Assembly: GCA_037178625.1 (NCBI GenBank)
Contig: CM074130.1
Span: forward strand, 1-64,000
Origin: Skeletonema tropicum
Lineage: Eukaryota > Bacillariophyta > Thalassiosirophyceae > Thalassiosirales > Thalassiosiraceae
Direction of reading: 5' to 3'
DNA length: 64,000 bases
The notes beneath the pieces were generated by a model, which was given only the letters and a program-made list of their open reading frames with translations, ran no database searches and had not been told where the DNA came from. The translations under genes and the position numbers were made by a program. This document shows, in pieces, positions 28,477-39,959 of this stretch. The stretch's first letter is position 1; every line of letters starts with the position of its first letter.

Positions 28477-29786
28477 TCAAGCTCGACGTCTTTTACTGCT
28501 GCGAGGCTCACTCCCAATATGAGAACCATCTGCTTCTTCAATTGCTTCAATTTCAGCTCCTATTGTCTCCACCTTGGTTCTATGCTCAGCAATGAATGTC
28601 CTATACTCAGCTATTGCAGCTTCGTGGTGTGCCTTTTGTTGTAGTAGACATTGCTTCCTGTTTACAGTGGAGATTACACCCGCTATCGATGATTTCAATG
28701 CAACATAAAGCTCTCCCTGACCATGATGTCGGCCTACCAAGGCAATCACTTCGGGTAAGTGAAGAGGGTTAATCTCGCTGTAAAACGATTGACTTACTCC
28801 CTGCAGTTCCGCCAACTCCGCTCTTGTACTGCTGTTCAGCTGCGTATTTAACACCTTTGCCCTAGCAGCAGCTGCTGGGTTGCCGCTGCCTTCTTCTCGG
28901 TTGATCTGCGTAGCCATATTGAGATGTTTCAGAATATATATGTCCGTAATTCTAACCAATAAGTCCACATAGAGATACCTCAAGGTATGGTTGGATTGCA
29001 TTGTTGCTTTGATGCTAGAGATGTTATTCACAAGCTTCAACAACAAGGACTGTCCTTTTTTTGATATACCATTATTCCTATCAAGATTCAACCAATTCAA
29101 TGATGTGTTCTTTTGCAGGGCGTCAACTAGAATGCCCACTCCTTCATCGTCGATTTTACTGTTAGCGAGATATAGATGAGTTAGCGTGGAATCCCCCCCC
29201 CCCCGAAGCAATTTTGCTAATTCACGACATCCATCAGCATTGATGTTGTTGCCATCTAAACTTAACCTCTTCAAATGTTTGGGTATATGTTCGCTGTCAA
29301 TTTCAATCGATTCAATTCCGCAGCCACAGCAACGTAGCCCTTCAATTGGGCTCTCACGTAATGCTCTCAGCAGCATATTGAATCCTTCTGATCGCACATT
29401 GTTTCTATCGATATCCAAATACATGAGACTCATTGCCCTCTGAAAAAATGGCACCATGCTCCGCACTCCAATTAAGCGCTATCGTGCAAAGCCATTCTTC
29501 CGATAGAGATGCTCCTCGTCAATCCTCGGAAGAGCAGAGACATCTTGTGATCATTGAGGGCAGCATCGTAAAGATCTACAGATGTCAAGTGGGTGTTGTT
29601 GGATATATCACGACCAAGCCGCTCCCATTCCTCTTCTGTGAAATTATCGATGTAACCCCCGCCGCATTCGCCTAATGTAATCGTATCAGGATCATTTACG
29701 CTGATCCCCCGCAAGGCAGCTTTGAACTCCTCTTCCGAATCGACCGAACTGTCATCCTCTTCCGATGGAAATGAATCGTCATCCAT
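28477..29786 (-). pseudogene. LRR protein family member D, frameshifted
   Basis: Minus-strand member of the family at 4-10 kb. The first part (29786 to 29472) encodes MDDDSFPSEEDDSSVDSEEE, then ALRGISVNDPDT, WERLGRDISNNTHL and GLTRSISIGRMALH, and then stops. The rest (from 29466) is in another frame: RSMVPF, the LRR units, LHLPEVIALVGRHHGQGELYVALKSSIAGVIS and the coiled coil ending SSKRRRA. Alignment with LRR-B shows a net loss of about 7 bp at 29470-29490 (HWNGLSAVGVRS reduced to HDSA), which causes the shift. A run of ten C at about 29195-29205 lies where the siblings read GGGGGG. A shorter protein could start at the Met at 29466, lacking the head and first repeats. Confidence 0.75.
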
Positions 29787-30708
29787 TTTTCGTGTTAGCT
29801 TGTTGAAAACCCGGTCAAGTTAGAAAGCTTCTCTACAGCGTCCCGACAGCAAAAGATAAATAATGATCCGTGCCTTCGGGCTTAGGGACAAGTAAAGTAA
29901 TAGGTTGTTGATCGGTTGCGGTTGTTGTTGCTATTTGCTCTTGCGTTGACCGTTGACCGTTGCTTGACTGGGGACGGGCGGCGGGCGGGGCCCGACGAAG
30001 GGGCGGGGGCGGGGCAGGAAAGCCAGCCGGCCGGCCAGCGCACGCAAAGCCGGTTCAAGCAGGTGAGTGCCGTATCGAGTGCCGTACCACTCACACTCAC
30101 AATACGCAGCGCCACGGGACAATGATGCAGCGAATGTCGAAGCTGTTAACATGTCATTTGCTGATGTGATGCAACTACATATCAGCCATGAAGCTTGACG
30201 CCTTTTCTTGCGAGTCAGACTATTATGTGCTCACAGCTTTTGCCGGTTGGCTTTGGCTATGGCTTTGGCTAGCTACTTCTACTGCTTTTGAGATCATTCT
30301 CTCTCGAATCGCTAGAGCTAGAGCTTATAGTCATAACCAAAGCTTCGTAATGCTTTGTAAAAAACAACCTCGAAAGTATTAGGATAGATATAGATCTTGT
30401 AGCGTGCTTGGAAAGTTTCCGGTACATAATCATTTCATTATACACCTTATTAACATTCAGGTCCTGGCACAACTGCGATTTACTTCTCTGGATCTAACGC
30501 AACCGACGCCAGTAGAATGATCGACAAATTTTCATGTCCGTTGCTCTTGCTATGAACTGGGCGGTGGCAGAAAAAGAATCTGCGTAAAATTTTGATCTAG
30601 GGAGTGTATTCGGGTATTAATTGATGCATTATTGGTGTTGATGTATTGGTGAGAAGTCTGGACTCTGGACCGTTGATGCCGTCGGCTCAGAGTTGTGTTG
30701 AAAAAATT
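29787..30708. other. Intergenic region with a GC-rich island
   Basis: A strikingly GC-rich patch (about 29965-30060, GGGCGGGG words and CCGGCCGGCC) contrasts with AT-rich neighbours and ends at a consensus donor-like CAG/GTGAGT at 30059-30066. No reading frame with recognisable content. It could be a promoter or first non-coding exon of an unrecognised plus-strand transcript. Confidence 0.3.
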
Positions 30709-32331
30709 TGATTTTTGTAGCATTGCGTGATATATAATGATGATTGTTATTCATCAGATGTTGTTGTTGTTGTTGCTGCTGCTGTTGACTCGTTTGATAA
30801 TTATAATTATTTGGTTTCACATCAACGCTGTGTAGTTGTGGAGAGGAGCGCGAGACATTATTTGGAGAACTGCCGGCCATATCCATATCACTTTTATCAT
30901 TTCGCTGCGGGTGCGGGCTTTTGGTTGTTGCAGTTGTCGCAACCGTGTGATCGAGAAGAGCCTGAGCCTGAGATGAGTAGGACGAACATGTTGTCGGCGG
31001 ATGCATTGCAATAATTTGTGCGTGTTGACAAGAAGGGTTTATCTAGAGATCAGCGCAGTGAATGAACAATGCACAATGCAATGCTAAAATGGCGAACTCG
31101 ATGGGCCTGCGTGTAGGTATATGAGTAGGTCGATTGCCAGGGAATGGAGGGTGACAATCTTCATATTCGAATCTATCGACTTCTTCTCATCATTGCTGCT
31201 GTATCACCTCCATCGGAAGAGGAGTTGTTCGAAGTACTTCTACTTATATATAGCGAGGATCAGATCGCATGGTGAGACAAACGTTATGAATTTCACCCTT
31301 GATGATTTTTGTAGCATTGCGTGATATATAATGATGATTGTTATTCGTCAGATGTTGTTGTTGTTGTTGTTGCTGCTGCTGTTGACTCGTTTGATAATTA
31401 TTTGGTTTCACATCAACGCTGTGTAGTTGTGGAGAGGAGCGCGAGACATTATTTGGAGAACTGCCGGCCATATCCATATCACTTTTATCATTTCGCTGCG
31501 GGTGCGGGCTTTTGGTTGTTGCAGTTGTCGCAACCGTGTGATCGAGAAGAGCCTGAGCCTGAGATGAGTAGGACGAACATGTTGTCGGCGGATGCATTGC
31601 AATAATTTGTGCGTGTTGACAAGAAGGGTTTATCTAGAGATCAGCGCAGTGAATGAACAATGCACAATGCAATGCTAAAATGGCGAACTCGATGGGCCTG
31701 CGTGTAGGTATATGAGTAGGTCGATTGCCAGGGAATGGAGGGTGACAATCTTCATATTCGAATCTATCGACTTCTTCTCATCATTGCTGCTGTATCACCT
31801 CCATCGGAAGAGGAGTTGTTCGAAGTACTTCTACTTATATATAGCGAGGATCAGATCGCATGGTGAGACAAACGTTATGAATTTCACCCTTGATGATTTT
31901 TGTAGCATTGCGTGATATATAATGATGATTGTTATTCGTCAGATGTTGTTGTTGTTGTTGTTGCTGCTGCTGTTGACTCGTTTGATAATTATTTGGTTTC
32001 ACATCAACGCTGTGTAGTTGTGGAGAGGAGCGCGAGACATTATTTGGAGAACTGCCGGCCATATCCATATCACTTTTATCATTTCGCTGCGGGTGCGGGC
32101 TTTTGGTTGTTGCAGTTGTCGCAACCGTGTGATCGAGAAGAGCCTGAGCCTGAGATGAGTAGGACGAACATGTTGTCGGCGGATGCATTGCAATAATTTG
32201 TGCGTGTTGACAAGAAGGGTTTATCTAGAGATCAGCGCAGTGAATGAACAATGCACAATGCAATGCTAAAATGGCGAACTCGATGGGCCTGCGTGTAGGT
32301 ATATGAGTAGGTCGATTGCCAGGGAATGGAG
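30709..32331. repeat. Macrosatellite array 1: about 2.75 tandem units of 591 bp
   Basis: Unit starts at about 30709, 31300 and 31891; the last unit stops at 32331 (GGGAATGGAG followed by TCC). Units 2 and 3 appear identical over their shared length. Unit 1 differs by an extra TTATAA block, CATCAGATG instead of CGTCAGATG, and different sequence beyond its left end. On the minus strand each unit carries an open frame (MHPPTTCSSYSSQAQALLDH..., with a run of about 9-10 Gln and HPQRNDKSDMDMAGSSP). In units 2-3 it stops early (SDPRYI) because the TATA stretch is TATATATAG rather than TATATAATAG. Same family as the array at 46630. Confidence 0.95.
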
Positions 32332-32599
32332 TCCATAGCGAGTAGGGAGCAGGGAGTAGGGAGCGCTATCTATTGTCAGAAGCCCCAGTCTAGCCCAGTC
32401 TGCGCTCGTCAAGCCAAAGCCGAAGCTGTCCAATGATGACACTCATCTGATGAAATGGACAACTTCCACTGCACAAAGCAATGTCAGGCTTGGTTCTGTT
32501 AAGTTGTTGGTAAACGGCAATCCGATGCTCCGATCCAGATGCAGTGCAATCATTACCAGAAGCTGGAGAAAGGCCTTATTATGGGAGGCGTTCTTCGTA

Positions 32600-33055
32600 T
32601 CCATTTAGCTTTGCTCCGACAGAGACGACGCCGATGGCCATATCTTCAACTTCTACCATTGACACATCAGCAGAGGTCACCAACCAGCCAACCTCCTGCC
32701 TCTCTTCGACAAAGCCATTACTAATGCTGAAGTATACATTGCCAACTACTCCACGACAGCTTCCAAGTCCAAGCCTACCGTCAAAGGAAAGAGAGACTCG
32801 ATCTACTTTCATATTCCTTACCACCAGTAGGACCCCCGTGCGAAACATTGGCAAGAATTGTGGCAAAAACACATGGTACAACCGATGGGCAAATCACCCC
32901 ACGAGTATCCGATGTGAGAAAGCCACTTTCCCCACGGACAAGATGACAGTTTGCTACAGCCGCCACCTTAACCTTGAGAATCTCCTATCGTACCGTAAGT
33001 TAGACAAGTTTAAGGGGAGGAAGGTATCATCATTTCTACCCCCCGAGAGGTAGCC
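32600..33055 (+). pseudogene. Decayed retroelement-like ORF fragment
   Basis: Read with stops and frame changes, the stretch gives RDDADGHIFNFYH*HISRGHQPANLLPLFDKAITNAEVYIANY, then KGKRDSIYFHIPYH, WQELWQKHM, and finally MTVCYSRHLNLENLLSYRKL. The YFHIPYHPxDP-like segment and the closing RxxNLxxLLSYRKL pattern are what I associate with the end of reverse-transcriptase-type proteins abundant in diatom genomes (from memory; not verified). At least two in-frame stops (TGA and TAG) and one frameshift are visible, so it is dead. Confidence 0.45.
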
Positions 33056-33070
33056 AAACCATCCTCCCCT

Positions 33071-33135
33071 TCTTTTCCATCGGGAGGATCCAAAGTAGGT
33101 AGCTACGCTACTTTGGATCTCCCCGATGGAAAAGA
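33071..33135. repeat. Near-perfect 65-bp hairpin
   Basis: Arms TCTTTTCCATCGGG-AGGATCCAAAGTAG and CTACTTTGGATC-CCCGATGGAAAAGA type pair around a GTAGCTAC centre. It lies just past the decayed retroelement fragment. It could be the 3' terminal structure of that element or an independent fold-back. Confidence 0.7.
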
Positions 33136-33729
33136 TATGCCTTGTACGCTGGCCCACGCCCACGATATGCCAACAAAACTTATGTATGACTGTCAGAAAT
33201 GACAGATGCCACGCCTTTTCTCATTCTTGAGACTTATTGATTCAAATTTTTTGTGGCCTGTCTCCACGCATTCTTTTATGTGCCCTGCTCCACGCAATTA
33301 GAACCGCTGATGAAGGTGGCTAAGCTCCACCGAAACTCGTAATTAATGAATCATAAAGAGTTCGGTTATATTGCTTACTACCATCATCTGGAAAAACTCC
33401 TAACCTAACTTGTAATAAGGACTTCGTGGCTTATTGCATTCAAGACATTTCTTTTCACATTGATAAAGATTCTTCTAGCGTTATTGGTACTTTTAAAGTG
33501 GCACTTGATATATCCACTCTCGACGTTTTGGATCAATGTGGGAACGCAGCACGTCATTATGCTCACCGCAGCGTCAGGCATGGCACCATTGCGCTTCTCT
33601 TGGAGTTTGGGCATTGGTAGCCTTTCGTGTCACCTCACTGCACAGTGCAATAGGCAAGTAAAATGTAAAAAGGATTACAAAAGCAGTCTTTATATTCATT
33701 ATGTCCTAGTCTGAATTGAAAGGTGAGAT
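33136..33729. other. Gene-free stretch
   Basis: No gene, RNA or repeat recognised. Includes CTGTCTCCACGCA/CTGCTCCACGCA near-duplicates at about 33256-33300. Confidence 0.35.
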
Positions 33730-34335
33730 TGACCTTTCCACGGCAGCCCCCTTTCATCCCTCATCTACGTTTTTCCCTATTCTGTGGAAATCTGTGGACG
33801 CAACTCAATTTTTTCACAATTTTGTTAGAGATTTCAGTTAGAGAGCAGCTCTCATTGCCAAAATTAAGTTTCAGGAAGATGATTAGCATGCATTTCCAGT
33901 AGTACCATCCTTTCGTCGACTTTATTGTCGACTCTATACATATGTTGACTGGCCGAAAATTCCATTTCCTCGCTGAGAAATGCATGTGAGAGTACACTGG
34001 CTTTTCGCCATGTAAAAAATTTTGGCCGTCAGCCATCAAAGATATTACCAAGCTAGAGAGCACCTTCACATGCATATTTCGACGAAAATATACGCTTTCG
34101 ACACCTACACAGCACAGTATACACTCACTTAATAGTCACCTAAAGGATAGTGTCTCGGGGCTAGCATGTAAACCACTTCCCTGAAACTTAATTTTCGCCT
34201 TGAGAGCTGCTCTCTAACTAAAATCTCTAACAAAATTGTGAAAAAATCGAGTTGCATCCACAGATTTCCACAGAATAGGGGGAAAAGTAGATGAGACTGC
34301 TTAGCCCACTTGGCGTGCCAACTGTGGAAAGGTCA
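33730..34335. mobile_element. Fold-back element with about 140-bp inverted ends, 606 bp
   Basis: The left end (TGACCTTTCCAC, later ATTCTGTGGAAATCTGTGGA, TTTTTTCACAATTTTGTTAG, GAGAGCAGCTCTCA, AAATTAAGTTTCAGG) is repeated in reverse complement at the right end (CCTGAAACTTAATTTT to GTGGAAAGGTCA). The centre holds shorter inverted words (GCATGCATTTCC.../GAAATGCATGTG). No coding content and no clear target duplication. Class unassigned. Confidence 0.75.
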
Positions 34336-34673
34336 TAAAAATTTTATAAAATTAGGTGTTCGCCCTGGCTTCCCCCTTTCTACTTTACATCATCAAAGCA
34401 ACTCTCGGCAAGCGTAACCAAGCACCACTGAAAAGAACTTTGATCAACTGATATCCCTGAGGACACTTATCTTGTTCTTGCCAATCTAAAGTGTCAGATG
34501 TACTTCTCTAGAGAGTGGTTTGGTTGTAGGAGCTAAAGAAGACGAGTATTTTTGTAATTTTACTCGAAGTGAATATTTACACTTGTTTTGGAGCTCGCTC
34601 CGTGTGATGTGGCTCGGCGGGAGGTGGGAGTTGGGAGCCATCATTGAGGCAGATGGTGAATGGCGGTGGCTAA

Positions 34674-34815
34674 AAAAAGTAATGGCGACAGCAATTTCAC
34701 CCGCCTCTTTCTAGCTAACTCACTAATAAAACCCTTTTTACTCAAAGCGGGTGTCGCCATTACTTTTAATGGCGACACTAACTTTGCCGCACACAAAAGT
34801 AATGGCGACAACGGG
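34674..34815. repeat. Inverted and direct copies of AAAAGTAATGGCGACA
   Basis: The word occurs at about 34675 (+), in inverse at about 34752-34767, and again directly at about 34794. CACCCGCC/GCGGGTG pair inside. Probably a small fold-back remnant. Confidence 0.5.
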
Positions 34816-36896
34816 CAAGCATATTTTACCCGTAATAATATCGGCCCGGCCACATTAAAATGGATCTTTTCGAGGCGCGCCAAATTTCAGACTGGATCTT
34901 TTGCAAAGGATAAGGACCATGTCGATGTCGACCTCGCCATAACAACTCCAGCGGAAGCAATATCGACTCCAGAACTTACTACTTATGCAACAGCCGACAA
35001 TCCATCTAATCACAATCACTCTCGATATCATTTTCGGAGAAGCGTAGCTAATCAGAAGTGCGAGGAAATTGCTCTGAAAGTTTATGCTCGTTTTTTGTTT
35101 TCCTCCGCTCTCGCTCCGATGCCGACACACAAAGCAGCGCGGCAGTCAGTAGATAGAAATGAACGGAACCGAATGAATGCAACTCACATTATATAATCGC
35201 CGCAGGTTACCTGGCAGATTCTGCTCGATTTGTGAATTTGATCATAGGCTATTCGACAACACTGCACGGAATACAAAAATAGGCAAAAATGCATGTAGTT
35301 TGCGGTTCACGTAGATGCAGCAACTACAGAGAGAGGACCCATACTCTAGCAGCCACCGAAACCTCCTGCAGGGATGCATTTAATTGTCACCAGCCGCAAC
35401 GCCAAAGATGACAGTGATTGATAATACAACAACAATAATGACAACACTGCTAAGTGTCTTGGTAAATAAATACAAACAGTGTCAGACGTCAGACCAGAGA
35501 GTAGACCGTACAAATCACCAGAGTGTAGAAACATTCAACAAATCAAGTAACAGTCTAGTCATAATAGATAGAAGGTTAAGATGGAATGCAACTCTAATGT
35601 CGGATGCCGGAGGCAATCAAAATCACTAGCGTAGAAGAGGAGAGGGAGAGATGCCTACAATAGATACGGTTCAGAAAACGATTTGAAACAAACGACAAGG
35701 AATCACTTCTCCACAATCGACTGGTATGGCAATCGTTCGACTGGCATGACAATCAATCATAATCTCGAGGAGGCTTAGAACAAGACATCTGACACACTGA
35801 CCACATCCCGTGCATGCCCAGCCACGACGGATCAGAAGCCGCAATAAAGCATTATGTACTTTGATAGCATCCAAGAAGGTCCAGCATCAGCCGAGAGAAA
35901 CAATGAAGCACCACAACTTAGTTGATATCAAGAACACAAAGGAGCAATAGGTTTACATTGTCTTTGGGGTATTTGGCTTGGATGCAAGTATGGGTCATGG
36001 CGTCACGCGTAACGTGTATGGTACAGATGGAACTGATGTGGTAGTATACCCTCTAATGAGCACGTGGCAATGATGTAAAGCATCGCAAGGCACAGCATGG
36101 AGCCCAACAAAAAATGACAACAATTAGAATCGAGCAAAAGCAGGTATAACTAGCTTGAACTTGAAAGCTAGTGAAATCAAATCAGAGCATACATCAACAT
36201 CCTCCTACCCTTTCTCCTCTTCTTTCCCCCTCCTTTCCCCTTTCTTTCTTTCCTCTCTTTGTGCAGCATTTCAGCTGATCCGGCTGCGCCGGATCAAAAA
36301 TTCACCGAGCCACAGATATCAAATATCTGCCATCATTGAAGCCTGGGAATGGACTCTCTTCCGGTATCCTGATACCGCTACGACAAGCACCCTTCCTGTT
36401 CACACGTGTCAAATAACAACCACGGTGAGAACCCGTGATTGATCCTCTCACACAAGATGCAAGATGACGTCGCACGTTGGTGCTCCATGCCATCATCACC
36501 TTTCGGAATAGCCCACTCTTACTCTTCTTTAGCTGTAAGCCTGCTGTAAGCTTTAGTAGTCACCATGATATCCAGTGCTCCTAGTGGTCTCTTCTCGCTC
36601 TAGTTGCACAACCAATACCGGTCTCCTTAATTGCTTGTGACATTATTTATCAGGCCTGAGCCAGATAGACGCAACATCTCTACGGAACAATTCAACAGTA
36701 TCAGTAATAAGTAGGAGTAATAGACAGTAGATGATGATGCAATTATCCAACAGAGAAGATGATGATCGCACCATTGTTTCAAAATCGGTGCTCCTCTCAA
36801 ACAATGGTACGTCACGTCATGTCCTGATGCTGACGCTGCTACCGAGGACGGTGCCGATGCATCATCATCATCCACATCCACATCCACGCGCACCGA
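34816..36896. other. Gene-poor stretch
   Basis: No reading frame with recognisable family content, no tRNA-like cloverleaf and no tandem repeat. A long pyrimidine tract (TTTCTCCTCTTCTTTCCCCC type) lies at about 36205-36260. Confidence 0.4.
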
Positions 36897-37403
36897 TTGT
36901 TCCTACACTGCCAGTTGCTGGCTCAGCAGATCCCTCTGTCCCCTTCCTCGTACAATGAGGGAGATTTCCAGCTGTTAGACACCCGAAGTAGGGTGGCGAT
37001 GCTGTTGTGGCTAGCGAGTACCAACAGGCCTGTACCACCTGCAGTACGGGCAGTCCAATCGAGGCGGCGTCAACGCCCAACACAGAGCAATGAGAGGAGC
37101 CGAAATGGCCAATCTAAGATCAAACCGCTTCCAGCAAAGAAAGCTTCTGCCGCAGTCAAGCACTCAAAAGGCAAGGAGCGCGCAAAGCGACGTCGCAACA
37201 ACAAGCGAATTATCCCGGGAGGTCCCAAAACTCGGGGGAAAATCTTGGTCACAGACCCCACGCCATTGCAACAGACACATTCACTATTGAACAAGAAACG
37301 CAAAGCAGAGTCCGTAGTTTTTGGGGAGGCCACATTGTTAGCTACCACTCAACGCCATGCTCCGCCGAAGAGGAAGAAACGGAAACAGCACCACCCTGAC
37401 TGA
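36897..37403 (+). CDS. Possible small lysine/arginine-rich protein, 168 aa
   Basis: An open frame with strongly basic content from about residue 50 onward: SRRRQRPTQSNERSRNGQSKIKPLPAKKASAAVKHSKGKERAKRRRNNKR, then KTRGKILVTDPTPLQQTHSLLNKKRKAESVVFG, ending PPKRKKRKQHHPD. The composition resembles a nuclear or nucleolar protein tail. The N-terminal part is unconvincing, and the true start or an upstream exon is unknown. A pseudogene remnant is equally possible. Confidence 0.35.
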   Translation: MFLHCQLLAQQIPLSPSSYNEGDFQLLDTRSRVAMLLWLASTNRPVPPAVRAVQSRRRQRPTQSNERSRNGQSKIKPLPAKKASAAVKHSKGKERAKRRRNNKRIIPGGPKTRGKILVTDPTPLQQTHSLLNKKRKAESVVFGEATLLATTQRHAPPKRKKRKQHHPD

Positions 37404-37699
37404 AAGAATTGAGTCCAAACTATGTGTCGCAGGAGCACTCTCACCTGGTTACAGACGCTTCGGCGTTTAAGAGGAGTCCTTGACTCCTACGGGAAGTTTC
37501 CCGTCTTGCTGTCTGGAAAGCCATTCGGCAATAGAAAAGACCGTACAGTTGTACCGAAGCAGGTCCCTTTTAGTATCATAGATATCTAATCTGATTAACT
37601 TTGTATTTATTTATTTATGAAAAGAAGTGTTCTCTCAAAGAAGTACTGATCAGAGATAGAGAGCAGCAATATTCATTATTGGCTGAGTGCAACTACTAC

Positions 37700-38918
37700 T
37701 TGACAATACGCATCACAATCTATCATGCACAATCAAACGACTATCCACTCACATCCTCCGAGTGGTCCAGCTACGATGGCATACTAATTCCAGGCTCCCT
37801 CTCTGCATCTGCAGCGTATGACAACACGAGTGTGGAATGGATTCTTGATACGTCGCCAGCGGGCTCAGGCAGCACTTCGACGCGGTCAAAAACCACGGAT
37901 AGAGATGGGTATATGCTTATACTCTCGTGCAAATCCTGTTAGTTGTATATCTCGCCTGTATACAGGCTTATTGACATCCACGTCAATATATCCCGGGCTT
38001 TCAAACGAGCTGTGGTAGGAGAGACAACCCTCTCCCGTGGTCCCGACTGCGACGCTGTTTGGTTCTGCCCTCGGCGTATGAAGACTCCAATTGTTGGTTC
38101 AATGATGTCTAGGTAGCGATAATGCAACATTTACCTAATTTCCTAAGTGATATGATATGTGGAATGGATTGAGAAACTCCAATCTGTGATGCGGAATGAG
38201 GAGGTTGAAGACTATGGGAGTTTGTTTTGGCCGTCAATGTTTTGCTCATGCGTTTGGAAGTAGTGAAGATCATATTATATTGGGAAAGAAGGAGGTAGAG
38301 GTGGTGAAATAGAAGAAGGTGGGCGAGCAATCAAGTGTCCAACTGGGTCCAAAGCAGGAAGGATATCGAGCCAACTCACAGAGGAGGGACGTCAATTACT
38401 CCTTATCGATGGCACCACCAGCAGCAACAGTGATAGTGATGAGTGCAGTATGGAACTGTTGTATACCCACGGAGACATGGTCCAATCCCTTCCAGAATTT
38501 GCCATTTCGTTAGGGGGCAATGCCAATGTTCCAATCGAAGCTTGTGCCTACTTCTCATCGAAGGAGGACAAGGTTCTATTTCAGAAGCAGCCTCAGCAAC
38601 ACACATTCGACAACCATGTCAACACATCATCATAATGGTGATGATTATGGTGACAATACCACTAATGACACTTCAACTTTGAGATCAACAACAGTACAGC
38701 CATATGCATTCACCTTCCAAGCACACCCAGAATACATCTCTCCCACTGGATTCAACGTCAATTACATCAATACAGTTCAAGCAATGGAAGATCGGGGATA
38801 TATTACACAGCAGGTATCGAAGGAGGCTTGTGAGGATGCAAGAGTGAACTTTGGGAAGGTGCGGGAGGATAGTTTGGAAGCAGTGATTGCGGTTGCTACG
38901 GCTCTTGGGTGGTTTTAG
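37700..38918 (+). pseudogene. Class I glutamine amidotransferase-like pseudogene
   Basis: Pieces of one GATase1 domain occur in order but in different frames. About 37720-37845 encodes SSYDGILIPGSLSASAAYDNTSVEWI. Then WIEKLQSVMRNEE (38159 on) and LKTMGVCFGRQCFAHAFG, with the nucleophile Cys codon at 38223-38225 in a G-x-C-x-G-x-Q elbow. Next GGRAIKCPTGSKAGRISSQLTEEGR and LLYTHGDMVQSLPEFAISLGGNANVPIEACAYF (38318-38620), and finally FTFQAHPEY with catalytic His (38724-38726) and Glu (38730-38732), ending AVATALGWF. The full Cys-His-Glu triad is recognisable. The family hydrolyses glutamine or related gamma-glutamyl substrates. Between the two WI segments lies about 310 bp bounded by a 13-bp direct repeat (TGTGGAATGGATT), and at least three frame changes follow. 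Introns could explain one change but no good splice pairs are seen; decay is the simplest reading. Confidence 0.7.
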
Positions 38919-39289
38919 TGTGGATGGTGCTTTAGCATCGTGTGAAGAAAGAAGGATAAGCTCTTGGAGGTAGGAGCTGCTGACTGGAAGTCCAGTGAGT
39001 GAAGGAACAATTGATCGTGTTTTGGATAGGCGATGATGATGAAATTGTTGTCGAGGTGAGTTCCTTCTTGTTGCAGTATTATTTGTTAGAGGAGGCGGAC
39101 GAAAGATCATTCCAATTACTCACCTTTTGTTCTTCTCTCTCTCTCTCTCTTTCTTGATGGTATTATTTTAGTACGACTGCTTTGCAGAGCAGCGGCGATA
39201 ATTCGATAGGGGAAATGTGATGCGGGTATGACAGGGAAGGCATGGTTTGAACGTGTAAGAATGATGATGGAGAAGCGAGCCGACCGGAG
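38919..39289. other. Gene-free stretch
   Basis: Contains a (CT)n tract at about 39136-39151. Nothing else recognised. Confidence 0.35.
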
Positions 39290-39450
39290 GCGGAGGGAGA
39301 AGAACCCACAACGTGATGCTGTATTGTGAGAGGTCCTCGTATCTTTCCAAGCACTGCGGCCACTTGTGTGGTGGCTTCCTTCGTTCATTACCAAAAGCAA
39401 AAGAGAGATCAACACGAGTGTCTATTCTTGTGCTTTCACACAACCACAGT
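39290..39450. repeat. Dispersed repeat copy 1 (about 110-160 bp family)
   Basis: Shares GTATCTTTCCAAGCACTGC, CTTCCTTCGTTCATTACCAA and GTGTCTATTCTTGTGCTTTC in the same order with copies at 44540-44653 and 46335-46492. Copies 1 and 3 also match further left (GAGAAGAA.CC.AACGTGATG). Confidence 0.7.
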
Positions 39451-39478
39451 TGTCACAACCGTGTGAACATCATGGTTA

Positions 39479-39532
<54 letters not shown>

Positions 39533-39958
39533 ACGAGGAGAGCTTGAGATGAATAGGATGAAAATGTTGCCAGAGGTTCAATTGCAATTTGTGTTTGCAA
39601 GTATTCATCTAGAGATCAGCACAGCTCATTCACTTACTTTGGTACAATGTATATAGCGGTGGCATCGGTCTACGTCCATCTTAGTGAACCACTCCACAGA
39701 GAGGCTATTGGAGAGGAGTGAGTTACTGCAGTGGGGGCATGTTTGCTCGCTGACCTGACCCTACAGAGCCTTAAGCTATGCCTTATGATATCGTGGCCGT
39801 GGGATAGATTCAACGATATATTCATCAACGTCAAGTAATTGAGTTGCAAACTGAAGATGAAGTGCGTGAATGAACAATGCAATGCTAAAATGGCGAACTC
39901 GATGGGCCTGCGCGTAGGTACATGAGTAGGAGTAGGTCAATTATTAGGGAATGGAGTC
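39451..39958. repeat. Decayed single unit of the 595-bp macrosatellite, with CTG expansion and an insert
   Basis: The parts CAGTTGTC.CAACCGTGTGA, GAGCTTGAGATGA.TAGGA, TCATCTAGAGATCAGC.CAG and TGAATGAACAATG..., GGCGAACTCGATGGGCCTGC, to AGGGAATGGAG follow the order of the satellite unit. A CTG run of about 15 triplets (39488-39532) and about 230 bp of unrelated sequence (39632-39862) interrupt it. Its right boundary, GGAATGGAGTCC, equals the right edge of array 1 rather than the internal unit junction. Confidence 0.65.
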
Positions 39959-39959
39959 C

